This document shows positions 27,058 to 34,101 of a stretch of 38,293 nt of DNA, piece after piece. The notes under the pieces were generated by a model. It did not search any database and had not been told where the DNA came from. It saw only the letters and a program-made list of their open reading frames with translations. The position numbers and the translations under genes are program-made. The stretch is taken from the NCBI GenBank assembly GCA_016845225.1, contig JAERTB010000013.1, forward strand, positions 1 through 38,293, written 5' to 3'. This DNA is from Candidatus Woesearchaeota archaeon (lineage in GTDB: Archaea > Nanobdellota > Nanobdellia > SCGC-AAA011-G17 > UBA489). The first letter of the stretch is position 1. Each line of letters starts with the position of its first letter.

Positions 27058-27757
27058 ATTCAATAATTTTTAATATTTTACTCTCCACTTGTCCGTGAGA
27101 GATTTTATTTAACTCGTCAAAAAACTCATCTAAAATTCCTGAAGGAATTTCAACAACTGAGTAATATGATCCGTCACTTAACCATTCTTCTTTCTTAACC
27201 TTATGTTTGTGCACAATACCTTTTGCTTGTCCACCATATGAAGCCGGAATCTTAATTTCAACTTCTTTTCTTTCAAGTTTAATAGGAATAATAGCCCTTA
27301 ACTCTTTGATCGCGTCTTCTAATTGTTCATCTGCAGATCTATGTTCATCTATTCTAAACTTAGATTCACTTATTGCATTCTCAATCCTATTAGCAGGATG
27401 AGGGTATCCAGTTTTACTATCTACTGCATTTACATGAACTAGATTAATCAATTTTTTCAACTTAGCTTCTTTTTCAGCTTCTCTGTGTTTAGTAGTAAGT
27501 TGTACTTCACCTTCTTTCAAAATTTTAGTTATCACTTCATTAACGTCTTCTGTTTGAAAAACATCTTGAAAATCACTAGTGCTTGCTTTTTCACCTTTTT
27601 TTACATCAAAGTAAACTTCAGTAGTTGCAAGAATCTCATCAAATGAAACATCCTTGCCTTCTTTGAATTCTAAAGCTTTATCGCAATCCACTTTAATCTC
27701 AAATTGTTTTCCGCCTTTCTTTAATCTGGCAATTACTGCCTTATCAACGTCAACCAT
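27056..27757 (-). CDS. sdo1: Ribosome maturation protein SDO1 (SBDS homologue)
   Basis: 233 residues. Begins MVDVDKAVIARLKKGGKQFEIKVD, the SBDS N-terminal domain, followed by the helical domain with GYPHPANRIENAISESKFRIDE and the C-terminal ferredoxin-like domain (KIPASYGGQAKGIVHKH...GSYYSVVEIPSGILDEFFDEL). In eukaryotes it releases eIF6 from new 60S subunits; an equivalent role in archaea is likely. The ORF track begins at a GTG (27769); the ATG at 27757 matches family N-termini and is preferred. Standard place in the operon between psmA and rrp4. Confidence 0.95.
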   Translation of the reverse strand: MVDVDKAVIARLKKGGKQFEIKVDCDKALEFKEGKDVSFDEILATTEVYFDVKKGEKASTSDFQDVFQTEDVNEVITKILKEGEVQLTTKHREAEKEAKLKKLINLVHVNAVDSKTGYPHPANRIENAISESKFRIDEHRSADEQLEDAIKELRAIIPIKLERKEVEIKIPASYGGQAKGIVHKHKVKKEEWLSDGSYYSVVEIPSGILDEFFDELNKISHGQVESKILKIIE

Positions 27758-27773
27758 TTTAAATTTCACAAAA

Positions 27774-28493
27774 CTACTTTGTAGCTTTGCTTAATTCCTC
27801 CTGAGTGTATCTTTTGAAAGTTTTATCTACTGAGGAAACATATGCACCATCAATTCTATCGATGTTGAAATTTTCTCCAAGAGTTCTCTTTAATGCACTC
27901 ATTGCAAGTTTAAGTCCTTGCTCTACATTCATTGAATCCTTGTATTCTTTATCAAGAATTTCTTTTACTGCATCATCCATTTCTCCAATAGCTGTTGCTT
28001 TGTATTCAAAGAACATACCAGTTGGATCTGTAACAAATACATGGTTTTCTTCTCCAACACCCATGAACATAATACTAACTCCAAAAGGTCTTGCCCCTCC
28101 GACTTGAGTATACATTTGTTTAGTGTTACAGATATCTTTAACCAAAGTTTCTGTTGCAATTTGAGTATTGTAAGTAACTCTATGTTGTTGTGCAATAACT
28201 TGTGCTTTTTCAACTAAAATTCTTCCATCACTCAAAATACCTGAAGCACTTGCCCCAATGTGATCATCAATTTGAAAAATCTTTTCAACGGATTTACCTA
28301 CCATTAATTTTTCAACTATTCTTTTGTCTGCTAGAATCAAAACTCCATCCTTACATGCAATTCCAATTGCTGTTGAACCCGATTTAATTGTTTTTCTAGC
28401 GTATTCTACCTGTAAAAGTCTACCATCTGGACTAAAGACTGTACTTGCCCTATCATATCCCATTGCTTGGTGACTCATTTCATCTGCTTGCAT
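27774..28493 (-). CDS. psmA: Proteasome alpha subunit
   Basis: 239 residues from the preferred start. Hallmarks are GYDRASTVFSPDGRLLQVEYARK at the N-terminus, GSTAIGIACKDGVLILADKR and IGASASGILSDGR. It forms the outer rings of the 20S proteasome and gates entry; it has no proteolytic Thr. The ORF track starts 66 bases upstream within Pop5, but AAGGAGGA (28501-28508) lies seven bases before the ATG at 28493. No beta subunit gene is in the window apart from the divergent proteasome-fold protein at 12220. Confidence 0.96.
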   Translation of the reverse strand: MQADEMSHQAMGYDRASTVFSPDGRLLQVEYARKTIKSGSTAIGIACKDGVLILADKRIVEKLMVGKSVEKIFQIDDHIGASASGILSDGRILVEKAQVIAQQHRVTYNTQIATETLVKDICNTKQMYTQVGGARPFGVSIMFMGVGEENHVFVTDPTGMFFEYKATAIGEMDDAVKEILDKEYKDSMNVEQGLKLAMSALKRTLGENFNIDRIDGAYVSSVDKTFKRYTQEELSKATK

Positions 28494-28500
28494 CTTAATT

Positions 28501-28508
28501 TCCTCCTT
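28501..28508 (-). promoter_or_regulatory. Strong Shine-Dalgarno of psmA
   Basis: AAGGAGGA on the minus strand, seven bases before the ATG at 28493, rejects the longer ORF-track start. Confidence 0.6.
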
Positions 28509-28509
28509 G

Positions 28510-28863
28510 TTAACAAGTATAAACTTGCTCCGCTTTGTTAATATTTCCTGAAACTCCAATACAACTTACCATTGCATTTTGTTTTCCTATCTTATTTATG
28601 CACATTAAACCAACTTTAACGTGGTCAACATATTTTCTATCCACCCGGATTATTCCTTTCTTTCCAGAACCCTTGACAAACAACACTCCTGCATTGTTAT
28701 ATCCATATTCTCCTAAAAATTTAAGTAGATCATTATTTGCTTTATTTTTGAACTCTCTATAGTCTAAAGCCTTATTCCCAAAATAGTCCACACTATAGAC
28801 AAGATACCTTTTCTTTTCTCGTAAAGTGGGCCTTAATACCCTTAATTTGGTCTTTTTTTGCAT
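28510..28863 (-). CDS. rnp2: RNase P protein component 2 (Pop5)
   Basis: 117 residues. LRPTLREKKRYLVYSVDY at the N-terminus, GIIRVDRKYVDHVKVGLMCI in the middle and VSCIGVSGNINKAE at the end are typical of archaeal Pop5. With Rpp30 it forms the heterotetramer that activates the catalytic domain of RNase P RNA for tRNA 5' maturation. It heads the Pop5-PsmA-SDO1-Rrp4-Rrp41-Rrp42-RpoK operon. Its usual neighbour Rpp30 is 3.6 kb away behind the secreted-protein island. Confidence 0.92.
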   Translation of the reverse strand: MQKKTKLRVLRPTLREKKRYLVYSVDYFGNKALDYREFKNKANNDLLKFLGEYGYNNAGVLFVKGSGKKGIIRVDRKYVDHVKVGLMCINKIGKQNAMVSCIGVSGNINKAEQVYTC

Positions 28864-28864
28864 T

Positions 28865-28945
28865 TTTCGTATATATGTACGAAAGAAATAACCTTTTCCT
28901 TCTTCTCTTACAGCAAATATTCCAGAATTCGTAATTTATAAAGAT
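28865..28945 (-). promoter_or_regulatory. Promoter region of the exosome/proteasome operon with palindrome
   Basis: CTTTATAAATTA (about 28934-28945) is a TATA candidate that would give a roughly 45-base leader. Directly before the Pop5 ATG is TTTCGTA-TATATG-TACGAAA (28865-28884), with exact 7-base arms and one mismatched pair inside. It could be an operator or a leader hairpin masking the start codon. Confidence 0.45.
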
Positions 28946-28955
28946 TTCTTATTGA

Positions 28956-29699
28956 TTATTCTTCAAAAATCTCGGGATGATTGGCTTCTACCTGAGAGGT
29001 AAATAATTTAATTAGATTATCAAAAGAGTTTAATTGTAAGGGCTCAATTTTACAATTTTCACCTTTTTCATTTTTGACCCTAAATGATTCATAAAAACTC
29101 ACAGACCCATATTCAATTGGATTACCATCAGAATATTTTGGAAAATTTCCGTTTAAACTTAAATCTTCTTTTTCATTCAAAAACCCAAAAGTACAAGAAT
29201 CTAATCTAAAAGACTCATAAGCTGAATCTCTCTCAAAGGAAGCATTTATTTCCAAAGTTTTTCCATCATAAGGAAACTCAAAATAAACTGAATCATCATC
29301 TAGTTCATAACTGCCTATACCTTCATTTGTAAAAATTTGACCTGTAACCTTATTAAATTGTTTTTTTGGGTCAACTATTTCAGATTCAAAATAATTTATT
29401 CCTGAAATTAAATCTTTAACTAAATTATTGGCATATTCAACAGTAAGGTCTAACTTTGATTGAGCATCTCGGGTTTCAAAAATCTTTGGAAGTTTAACCT
29501 CGATAGGGGTCCGTTTAAGAAAATTTTCTTCTCCACAGTATTCAATGGAAGGAGAAACTAATGCTTTTGGCAAAATATAGCTTTCTTCTTGATTCAATAT
29601 TGTTTCCAAAGTAGAGTTATCGGAAGCATTATTGCAGAAATAAAGAGGACTAATTATTGCAGCCATTCCCCCTACCAGATAAGATATTTTAAAGTTCAT
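28956..29699 (-). CDS. Secreted protein of unknown function, leader type ISPLY
   Basis: 247 residues. A hydrophobic N-terminus (ISYLVGGMAAIISPLYFC) resembles a signal or membrane anchor ending at a Cys. The remainder is polar and acidic with beta-rich stretches such as DSVYFEFPYDGKTLEINASFE. No family recognised. The leader is closely similar to that of the gene at 31437 (AAAISPLYC), though the mature parts do not obviously match. Cysteines at about 54 and 198 could be exported disulphide partners. Acts at the cell surface or outside, if expressed. Confidence 0.55.
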   Translation of the reverse strand: MNFKISYLVGGMAAIISPLYFCNNASDNSTLETILNQEESYILPKALVSPSIEYCGEENFLKRTPIEVKLPKIFETRDAQSKLDLTVEYANNLVKDLISGINYFESEIVDPKKQFNKVTGQIFTNEGIGSYELDDDSVYFEFPYDGKTLEINASFERDSAYESFRLDSCTFGFLNEKEDLSLNGNFPKYSDGNPIEYGSVSFYESFRVKNEKGENCKIEPLQLNSFDNLIKLFTSQVEANHPEIFEE

Positions 29700-29748
29700 T
29701 ACTCATAAGTAACTAAAACAGTATAAAAATGTTACTAATAACTCTGAT

Positions 29749-30318
29749 TTAACAATACCACTCTAAAGAGTGAGAATTACCATCTTTATCAGTAAATTCA
29801 GATTTGTATGGGTCTTTTTTAGTGCCTGAACCTGTAACCTCTGAATCAATAGAATCAACTTCTGCCCCATCTACACTACCAGAAACATCTAAATTGCCAT
29901 TTTCATCAATATTCATAGTTAAATCTGTTGAACGGGTATTTCCATCATTCCCCGTACCCATATAAAAATGCTGAGGATTTTCTGAAGCATAATTTCCGTC
30001 TTGTTTACCTGGACCATCAATCTTACCCAGTTCAGGGGACGCACTAGGTGCATCAGAATCAGGTTCAACATCAAAGTCACGATCATCTAAATCTAAATCA
30101 CTCTCCTTAGCATTTCCATCTTCGTCAACACATGGCCTAAATGAAGGTAATGAAGGTTCCGTTTCAAGATTAGAACTTCTAGCATTTCCCCCAGAAGGAA
30201 TTTCCATAGTTGGCATTCCTGAAAAACTAACTGAATTAATACTAAAAAATATTACGGAAAGTAATACCAAAAATGCAAAAAACTCAATATTTTTTTTATT
30301 AAAAATTAGTTTTTTCAT
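29749..30318 (-). CDS. Secreted acidic protein, tandem paralogue 1
   Basis: 189 residues. N-terminal TM/signal (about 12-30) followed by a GMP-containing segment (SVSFSGMPTMEIPSGG), a low-complexity Asp/Ser/Pro/Gly region (DLDLDDRDFDVEPDSDAPSA) and a compact C-terminal part. The end, GSGTKKDPYKSEFTDKDGNSHSLEWYC, parallels the neighbour's GSGNFEGEYESTDDETG...FKWKC. The ATG overlaps the upstream gene's stop by four bases. Probably a surface-exposed, anchored or released protein. Function unknown. Confidence 0.55.
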   Translation of the reverse strand: MKKLIFNKKNIEFFAFLVLLSVIFFSINSVSFSGMPTMEIPSGGNARSSNLETEPSLPSFRPCVDEDGNAKESDLDLDDRDFDVEPDSDAPSASPELGKIDGPGKQDGNYASENPQHFYMGTGNDGNTRSTDLTMNIDENGNLDVSGSVDGAEVDSIDSEVTGSGTKKDPYKSEFTDKDGNSHSLEWYC

Positions 30319-30914
30319 TTAGATTCACCTTCTTTTTTTACAATTTGCCCATCCTTACATTTCCATTTAAATTTAGTGTTAGTTGTTTCTCCAGTTTCAT
30401 CATCAGTAGATTCATACTCTCCTTCAAAATTGCCTGAACCTGGAGGATTTTCAGTTACAGGAACTTCCACGGAGTCTCCAGTATCTCGATCTGTTACTGT
30501 TGCAGTTCCATCGCTGGAAATAGATACATCAATATCCAAACGATTACCAAAAGCACTCCATTGTATGTTCATATTAGAATTATCTTTCATATAATATGTT
30601 CCATCACCAGTCACCCTACCCACACGATTAACATTGCCTGCCTGAGGAGTACCTGTGTTAGAAGAAGGTGTAGGGTCCAAATTAAAACTGTTTGAATCAC
30701 TACTAACCTCATTGCCATTTTCATCAACTACAGTTTGATCAACAGTTAACAACGTACCTCCAGATTTACAATTATCAAAATAACTAGAGGTACTTGTTAC
30801 AACAGGCATCCCAGTAATAACATTAAAATCAGAACCAAAAAACATTGCAGCAGCTAACAATAAAACAACAGTTAAAATAAAATGATTATTATTTTTCACA
30901 ACTCTTTTCTTCAT
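30315..30914 (-). CDS. Secreted acidic protein, tandem paralogue 2
   Basis: About 199 residues. TM/signal at about 13-30, then NVITGMPVVTSTSS, matching the SGMP after the leader of its partner. The body is Ser/Thr/Asp/Gly-rich and likely beta-structured (RLDIDVSISSDGTATVTDRDTGDSVEVPV). It ends in FKWKCKDGQIVKKEGESK. The ORF track begins at a TTG; the ATG at 30914 has a TATA box (TTTTATAAAG) 27 bases upstream and is preferred. It leads a two-gene operon. Function unknown; duplication with 29749 is inferred from the shared motifs. Confidence 0.55.
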   Translation of the reverse strand: MKKRVVKNNNHFILTVVLLLAAAMFFGSDFNVITGMPVVTSTSSYFDNCKSGGTLLTVDQTVVDENGNEVSSDSNSFNLDPTPSSNTGTPQAGNVNRVGRVTGDGTYYMKDNSNMNIQWSAFGNRLDIDVSISSDGTATVTDRDTGDSVEVPVTENPPGSGNFEGEYESTDDETGETTNTKFKWKCKDGQIVKKEGESK

Positions 30915-30936
30915 AAAAATAAAACACAAAACAACT

Positions 30937-30945
30937 TTATAAAAT
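30937..30945 (-). promoter_or_regulatory. TATA box of the tandem secreted-protein operon
   Basis: TTTTATAAA on the minus strand is centred 27 bases before the ATG at 30914, a leaderless spacing that also rejects the TTG start at 30929. Confidence 0.5.
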
Positions 30946-30949
30946 TAAC

Positions 30950-30981
30950 TAAAAAATAAAAAAAGGACAATTAAATGTCCT
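30950..30981 (-). terminator. Hairpin plus U-tract terminator
   Basis: On the minus strand AGGACA-TTTAAT-TGTCCT forms a 6-bp stem with a 6-base loop (30964-30981), followed by TTTTTTTATTTTTTAG. It lies 12 bases after the TGA of the broken gene and before the TATA box of the next operon. Confidence 0.6.
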
Positions 30982-30992
30982 AAAAAATAAAA

Positions 30993-31406
30993 TCATGGAA
31001 ATAATAAACTACTCTTGAAAGTTTTTCCATCAGCAGGAATATAACACCCTCCATCACTTTCTCCTTTCATTTTAGTCCACCTTGTCCAACCAGGTTTTTG
31101 ATATTCTACAACACCATTTCTAACTCTGAACTTCATACCATCAGAAAATTCTACTTCAGAAGTTTCCCATGCATCATCTGCAGGACCGTTAGGGTTAGGG
31201 GTAGCATGTTTATCTGTCTTTGTTTCCCCATTATGAGTAAACTTAACTTACACTTCATTCATAATTGCATGAGGCGTATTTTCCAAAGTAACTGTGTAGG
31301 TACCAAGGCCAGGACTAGTGTATTCTCCAGATCCAGCAGCAAACACTGTTGTAGAAAGACCAATTAACAATCCTAAAATTGTTATATAACTTAATATTTT
31401 TTTCAT
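30993..31406 (-). pseudogene. Small secreted protein gene interrupted by one in-frame TAA
   Basis: From the ATG at 31406, with AAAGGAGG four bases upstream, the frame encodes a signal peptide (KKILSYITILGLLIGLSTTVFAAGS) and a beta-rich start, then hits TAA at codon 53 (31250-31248). The same frame stays open for 84 more codons (VKFTHNGETKTDKHATPNPN ... GWTRWTKMKGESDGGCYIPADGK) to TGA at 30995, right before a terminator. The distal part looks like real protein, with W, C and G patterns. Either a recent nonsense mutation, stop readthrough or a sequencing error. The ORF track shows only the first part. Function unknown. Confidence 0.65.
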
Positions 31407-31410
31407 TTTT

Positions 31411-31418
31411 CCTCCTTT
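31411..31418 (-). promoter_or_regulatory. Shine-Dalgarno of the broken secreted gene
   Basis: AAAGGAGG on the minus strand sets the start at 31406 rather than the ORF-track Met at 31433. The intact SD suggests that the stop mutation is recent. Confidence 0.5.
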
Positions 31419-31436
31419 AATCTTACGCTTCAAACA

Positions 31437-32408
31437 TCAAAAATCTAAAGCTCTATGTAAGTTAATATAAAATTGAAAGTTTTCATCACCAATATTATTT
31501 TCCAAATTTAACTTTCTTTCTTGAAATACTTTGTATAACTCAATCATAACCTCTTCACTAGACCTACTTCCATTTAAACTTCCTTCAACTTCTCCAATAC
31601 ATGCAGCACCATACTCCTCAATTAGAGGATTTATCATCTCATAACTCGGAGATGTAATTAAATCGCCCTCCAAATATGGCATAATTTGTGCCAAATCTTC
31701 TTCAAGATATTTGGGAACATCTAAAGCACTAGCATTTTCTCTAGTACGAAAAGCTTCACGAGAATAAAAATTTTCTATTTCAGAAACATACAAATCAGTT
31801 TCCCTTATTTCTGAAAAAGTTTTCAAAGTATCTTTATCCCAATAAGAATCAACTTGTTCTTTTGAAGGGACATCTGCCAATTCGTAAAAAGGTTTGTTCA
31901 ATTCTTCATTCGAAAGATACTGTGCATTTTCAATACTCGTTCCAATAATACCTTCCAACCTATTCCTATTATCTACTAAAAATGGATGGTCTAAGGGCAA
32001 CCTTTCGATTAAATCACCAACAGTTAATTCATTTAAGTCTCCCATCATAGAACTATAAATATTTGTGAACAATTCTCTTCTAGGTAACTGTTGAATATCC
32101 TCTGGAGAATAAAGAGAAAATGGAGAACCAGATCCAGATTCAAATAAACTCAAAACATACTCTTCATCAGTCTCTATTTTCTTCTGAGAAGACTCAATCT
32201 TTTCCTCCAAATTGGAAGAATTAACCAGTTCTCTTCTTTCAAAAGTTGCAGGTTCATCCTTAACCCCTGCATATCTCTCAACAGGAAGTGAGGGTTCTTC
32301 TAACGGAGGCAAACCATAATCTTTCTCGCAATACAATGGAGAAATTGCTGCAGCAAGCCCTAATATGGATGCACTTATAAGCAAATTCTTGTTCTTGTAA
32401 TTCAACAT
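31437..32408 (-). CDS. Secreted protein of unknown function, leader type ISPLY (larger)
   Basis: 323 residues. The hydrophobic leader ends LAAAISPLYCEKD, nearly the same as that of the gene at 28956. The mature region is acidic and mostly helical (SSNLEEKIESSQKKIETDEEYVL, EEYGAACIGEVEGSLNGS). No repeats or enzyme motifs recognised. A TTTTTATATT TATA box lies about 22 bases before the start. Probably exported and anchored by the leader. The broken gene follows 30 bases downstream on the same strand. Confidence 0.55.
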   Translation of the reverse strand: MLNYKNKNLLISASILGLAAAISPLYCEKDYGLPPLEEPSLPVERYAGVKDEPATFERRELVNSSNLEEKIESSQKKIETDEEYVLSLFESGSGSPFSLYSPEDIQQLPRRELFTNIYSSMMGDLNELTVGDLIERLPLDHPFLVDNRNRLEGIIGTSIENAQYLSNEELNKPFYELADVPSKEQVDSYWDKDTLKTFSEIRETDLYVSEIENFYSREAFRTRENASALDVPKYLEEDLAQIMPYLEGDLITSPSYEMINPLIEEYGAACIGEVEGSLNGSRSSEEVMIELYKVFQERKLNLENNIGDENFQFYINLHRALDF

Positions 32409-32452
32409 AGTACATTCTAAACAATGGAAATATAAAAACTATCTGGCAGTCC

Positions 32453-32971
32453 TTAAAAAATTCTAACTTTCTTCTCATTAGGTTTCCAATTCAAAGCATT
32501 CTTGGATTCATCGCCAGACATTCCAATTAATCTAGCAAAAGCTAAAAGGTCTTTAGAGCCCCTCATCTCTTTGATATTGTTAGCATAACTACAAACCACC
32601 ATCTTAGTCCCTATTTTTTGACAAATTTTGACATTTTGCCTCATTCTTCCAAGAATTCTTGCCCTTTCAACACCAGTAGCATTCAAAACAAAACTAAACC
32701 CAAAACCAATTGCCACATCATTAGTCAATGCCAATTTTGCTAAAACTTGATTCAATCCAGAAACCCTATAATGAACTTTATCTTTCAAACTTTTCAGTTC
32801 AGGATTCATTAAAACATCATTTTGTTTATTACTAACATAATTTCTATTCTTATCTTCAGTTCCACCTTCACAAATTTTTAAATCTCCGCAAGTAAGTACT
32901 TTAGAAAATCCTAATTTCTTTCCTTGAGATTTAATTTCTTCATCCACTTCACATCTAACAATATCTAACAT
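32453..32971 (-). CDS. rnp3: RNase P protein component 3 (Rpp30)
   Basis: 172 residues from the ATG at 32971 (the ORF track uses a TTG). The C-terminal two thirds of the TIM-barrel-like Rpp30 fold are evident: DVLMNPELKSLKDKVHYRVSGLNQVLAKLA, the strand DVAIGFGFSFVL, ARILGRMRQNVKICQKIGTKMVVCSYA and the end FARLIGMSGDESKNALNW. It partners Pop5 in RNase P. It is shorter than typical archaeal Rpp30 (about 210-240), mainly in the N-terminal half. It overlaps the mazF stop by seven bases, so it is probably translated from the toxin-antitoxin message. Confidence 0.88.
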   Translation of the reverse strand: MLDIVRCEVDEEIKSQGKKLGFSKVLTCGDLKICEGGTEDKNRNYVSNKQNDVLMNPELKSLKDKVHYRVSGLNQVLAKLALTNDVAIGFGFSFVLNATGVERARILGRMRQNVKICQKIGTKMVVCSYANNIKEMRGSKDLLAFARLIGMSGDESKNALNWKPNEKKVRIF

Positions 32972-33312
32972 TTTATTATGCAATCAAAAACTTCAACAAC
33001 CTCTTCAAATTTTTCTTTATTAATTTTTCCTAATTTTTTAATTATTAATTTTTTATCTAATTTTAAAATGTTTTCTACTTTAATACAACAATCATCTTTT
33101 AGAATCCCCCCACTAACATCTTCAGAATTTAAAAAAACTGAAAAAAGACCTTTAGAAATATTAGAAGTAACTGCCATAACAATTACGTCTTCAGAGCATT
33201 CATTAAATTTATCATTACTAAAAACTAAAACAGGTCTAACTTTGTTTCCTTGTTGATTTGAAAAAGGAAATGGAACCAACAAAATATCTTTTTGTTGTAT
33301 TTTTGAGATCAT
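32965..33312 (-). CDS. mazF: MazF/PemK-type endoribonuclease toxin
   Basis: 115 residues. KDILLVPFPFSNQQGNKVRPVLVFSND is the MazF signature. Arg26 and Thr49 (MAVTSN) match the catalytic Arg and Thr of the family, and IKVENILKLDKKLIIKKLG follows as usual. It would cut single-stranded RNA at short motifs and stall growth unless bound by its antitoxin. Its start overlaps the antitoxin stop by four bases. All expected active-site residues are present, so it appears functional. Confidence 0.88.
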   Translation of the reverse strand: MISKIQQKDILLVPFPFSNQQGNKVRPVLVFSNDKFNECSEDVIVMAVTSNISKGLFSVFLNSEDVSGGILKDDCCIKVENILKLDKKLIIKKLGKINKEKFEEVVEVFDCIIKC

Positions 33313-33536
33313 AAATATTTATCCCATACCTCTGCGTCTTTTTCATTATCCCAAATTTTATCAAGAGATTTTTCAGCTAAAGCTAACCATCCTTGTTTCT
33401 CTTTTTGAGATTCTTCTATTTTATCTCTCAATAAATTTCTTATAAACTCAGATTTAGAAGGATAATTCCTTGTTTTAACAAAAATATCTAATTTATCTGC
33501 TTCTGGTTGGGGAAGCTTAATTGTAATTGTTTTCAT
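33309..33536 (-). CDS. Ribbon-helix-helix antitoxin paired with MazF
   Basis: 75 residues. N-terminal RHH: strand KTITIKLPQPEADKLD, then YPSKSEFIRNLLRDKI. The tail DKIWDNEKDAEVWDKYL is the kind of acidic, aromatic C-terminus that binds MazF. It neutralises the toxin and, with it, represses the operon. The promoter contains an operator-like inverted repeat overlapping the start codon. Classic antitoxin-first order with ATGA coupling to mazF. Confidence 0.85.
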   Translation of the reverse strand: MKTITIKLPQPEADKLDIFVKTRNYPSKSEFIRNLLRDKIEESQKEKQGWLALAEKSLDKIWDNEKDAEVWDKYL

Positions 33537-33567
33537 GGTAATCTCTAGGGGTTACCATTATTTAAAT
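33535..33567 (-). promoter_or_regulatory. Operator and TATA box of the toxin-antitoxin-Rpp30 operon
   Basis: Exact 7-base arms ATGGTAA...TTACCAT (33535-33541 and 33552-33558, 10-base spacer) overlap the antitoxin start codon. The minus-strand TATA box ATTTAAATA (33559-33567) abuts it. Binding of the RHH/MazF complex here would block initiation. It would also control Rpp30 if that gene has no other promoter. Confidence 0.6.
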
Positions 33568-34029
33568 CTTTTTATTTAATCCTTTTCCTTCAATAATTTT
33601 AACTTTGTGCCCTTCTTCTTTTGATTCAATCAGGCAAGTCTCCATTATTTCTGCCTCAATATTTTCTTCTATTTTCTTTTTTGAATATTTTCTTTTTTCT
33701 AATCTTTTTCTTAAGGTCTTAACATCACATCTAACAACTACAACCAAATCAACAAACTTTTTAGGTAAATAATGACTCAAATGCCCATCAAACACAACTC
33801 CTTTCCAACCCTCTTTGTTAAAACCATCAACCAAATCTTCCAATAATAAAACTAATTCATCTACATCGACAATATAAGTTTTCAAGCTCCTATCATAATG
33901 ATCATAGACCTTATACTTTTTAACAAAATCTCCAATACTGAAATACAAATAACTCTTAGTTTTCGCTAACTTCTTAGCATATGTGGTCTTTCCAGTACCG
34001 GCACTTCCTGTAACGCATATTGTTTTCAT
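33562..34029 (-). CDS. Adenylate kinase-like NTPase, AK6/Fap7 family
   Basis: 155 residues from the preferred start. P-loop GSAGTGKTT (8-16), KSYLYFSIGDFV, YIVDVDELV, the DGHLSHYLPKKFVDLVVVVRCD block, and KRLEKRKYSKKKIEENIEAEIMETCLIES are typical of Fap7/AK6. In eukaryotes it acts in small-subunit maturation at the S14 platform; an archaeal role in ribosome biogenesis is likely. The ORF track starts 39 bases upstream, where a TATA box (CTTTTTAAAT, about 34051-34060) lies inside the extra segment, so the ATG at 34029 is preferred. Confidence 0.9.
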   Translation of the reverse strand: MKTICVTGSAGTGKTTYAKKLAKTKSYLYFSIGDFVKKYKVYDHYDRSLKTYIVDVDELVLLLEDLVDGFNKEGWKGVVFDGHLSHYLPKKFVDLVVVVRCDVKTLRKRLEKRKYSKKKIEENIEAEIMETCLIESKEEGHKVKIIEGKGLNKKI

Positions 34030-34050
34030 ACTATATAAAACACTAAAATC

Positions 34051-34060
34051 ATTTAAAAAG
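34051..34060 (-). promoter_or_regulatory. TATA box deciding the AK6-type kinase start
   Basis: CTTTTTAAAT on the minus strand is about 26 bases before the ATG at 34029 and downstream of the ORF-track Met, which therefore cannot be the start. Confidence 0.45.
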
Positions 34061-34101
34061 TCTCTCAAAAACTACTTAAGAAAGTTAAAACATATTATCT
34101 T

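Noticed and set aside
32453-32983. Treating the short Rpp30 as a truncated pseudogene
   Set aside because: The conserved core and C-terminus are intact and the frame is uninterrupted; a shortened N-terminus fits a reduced genome.
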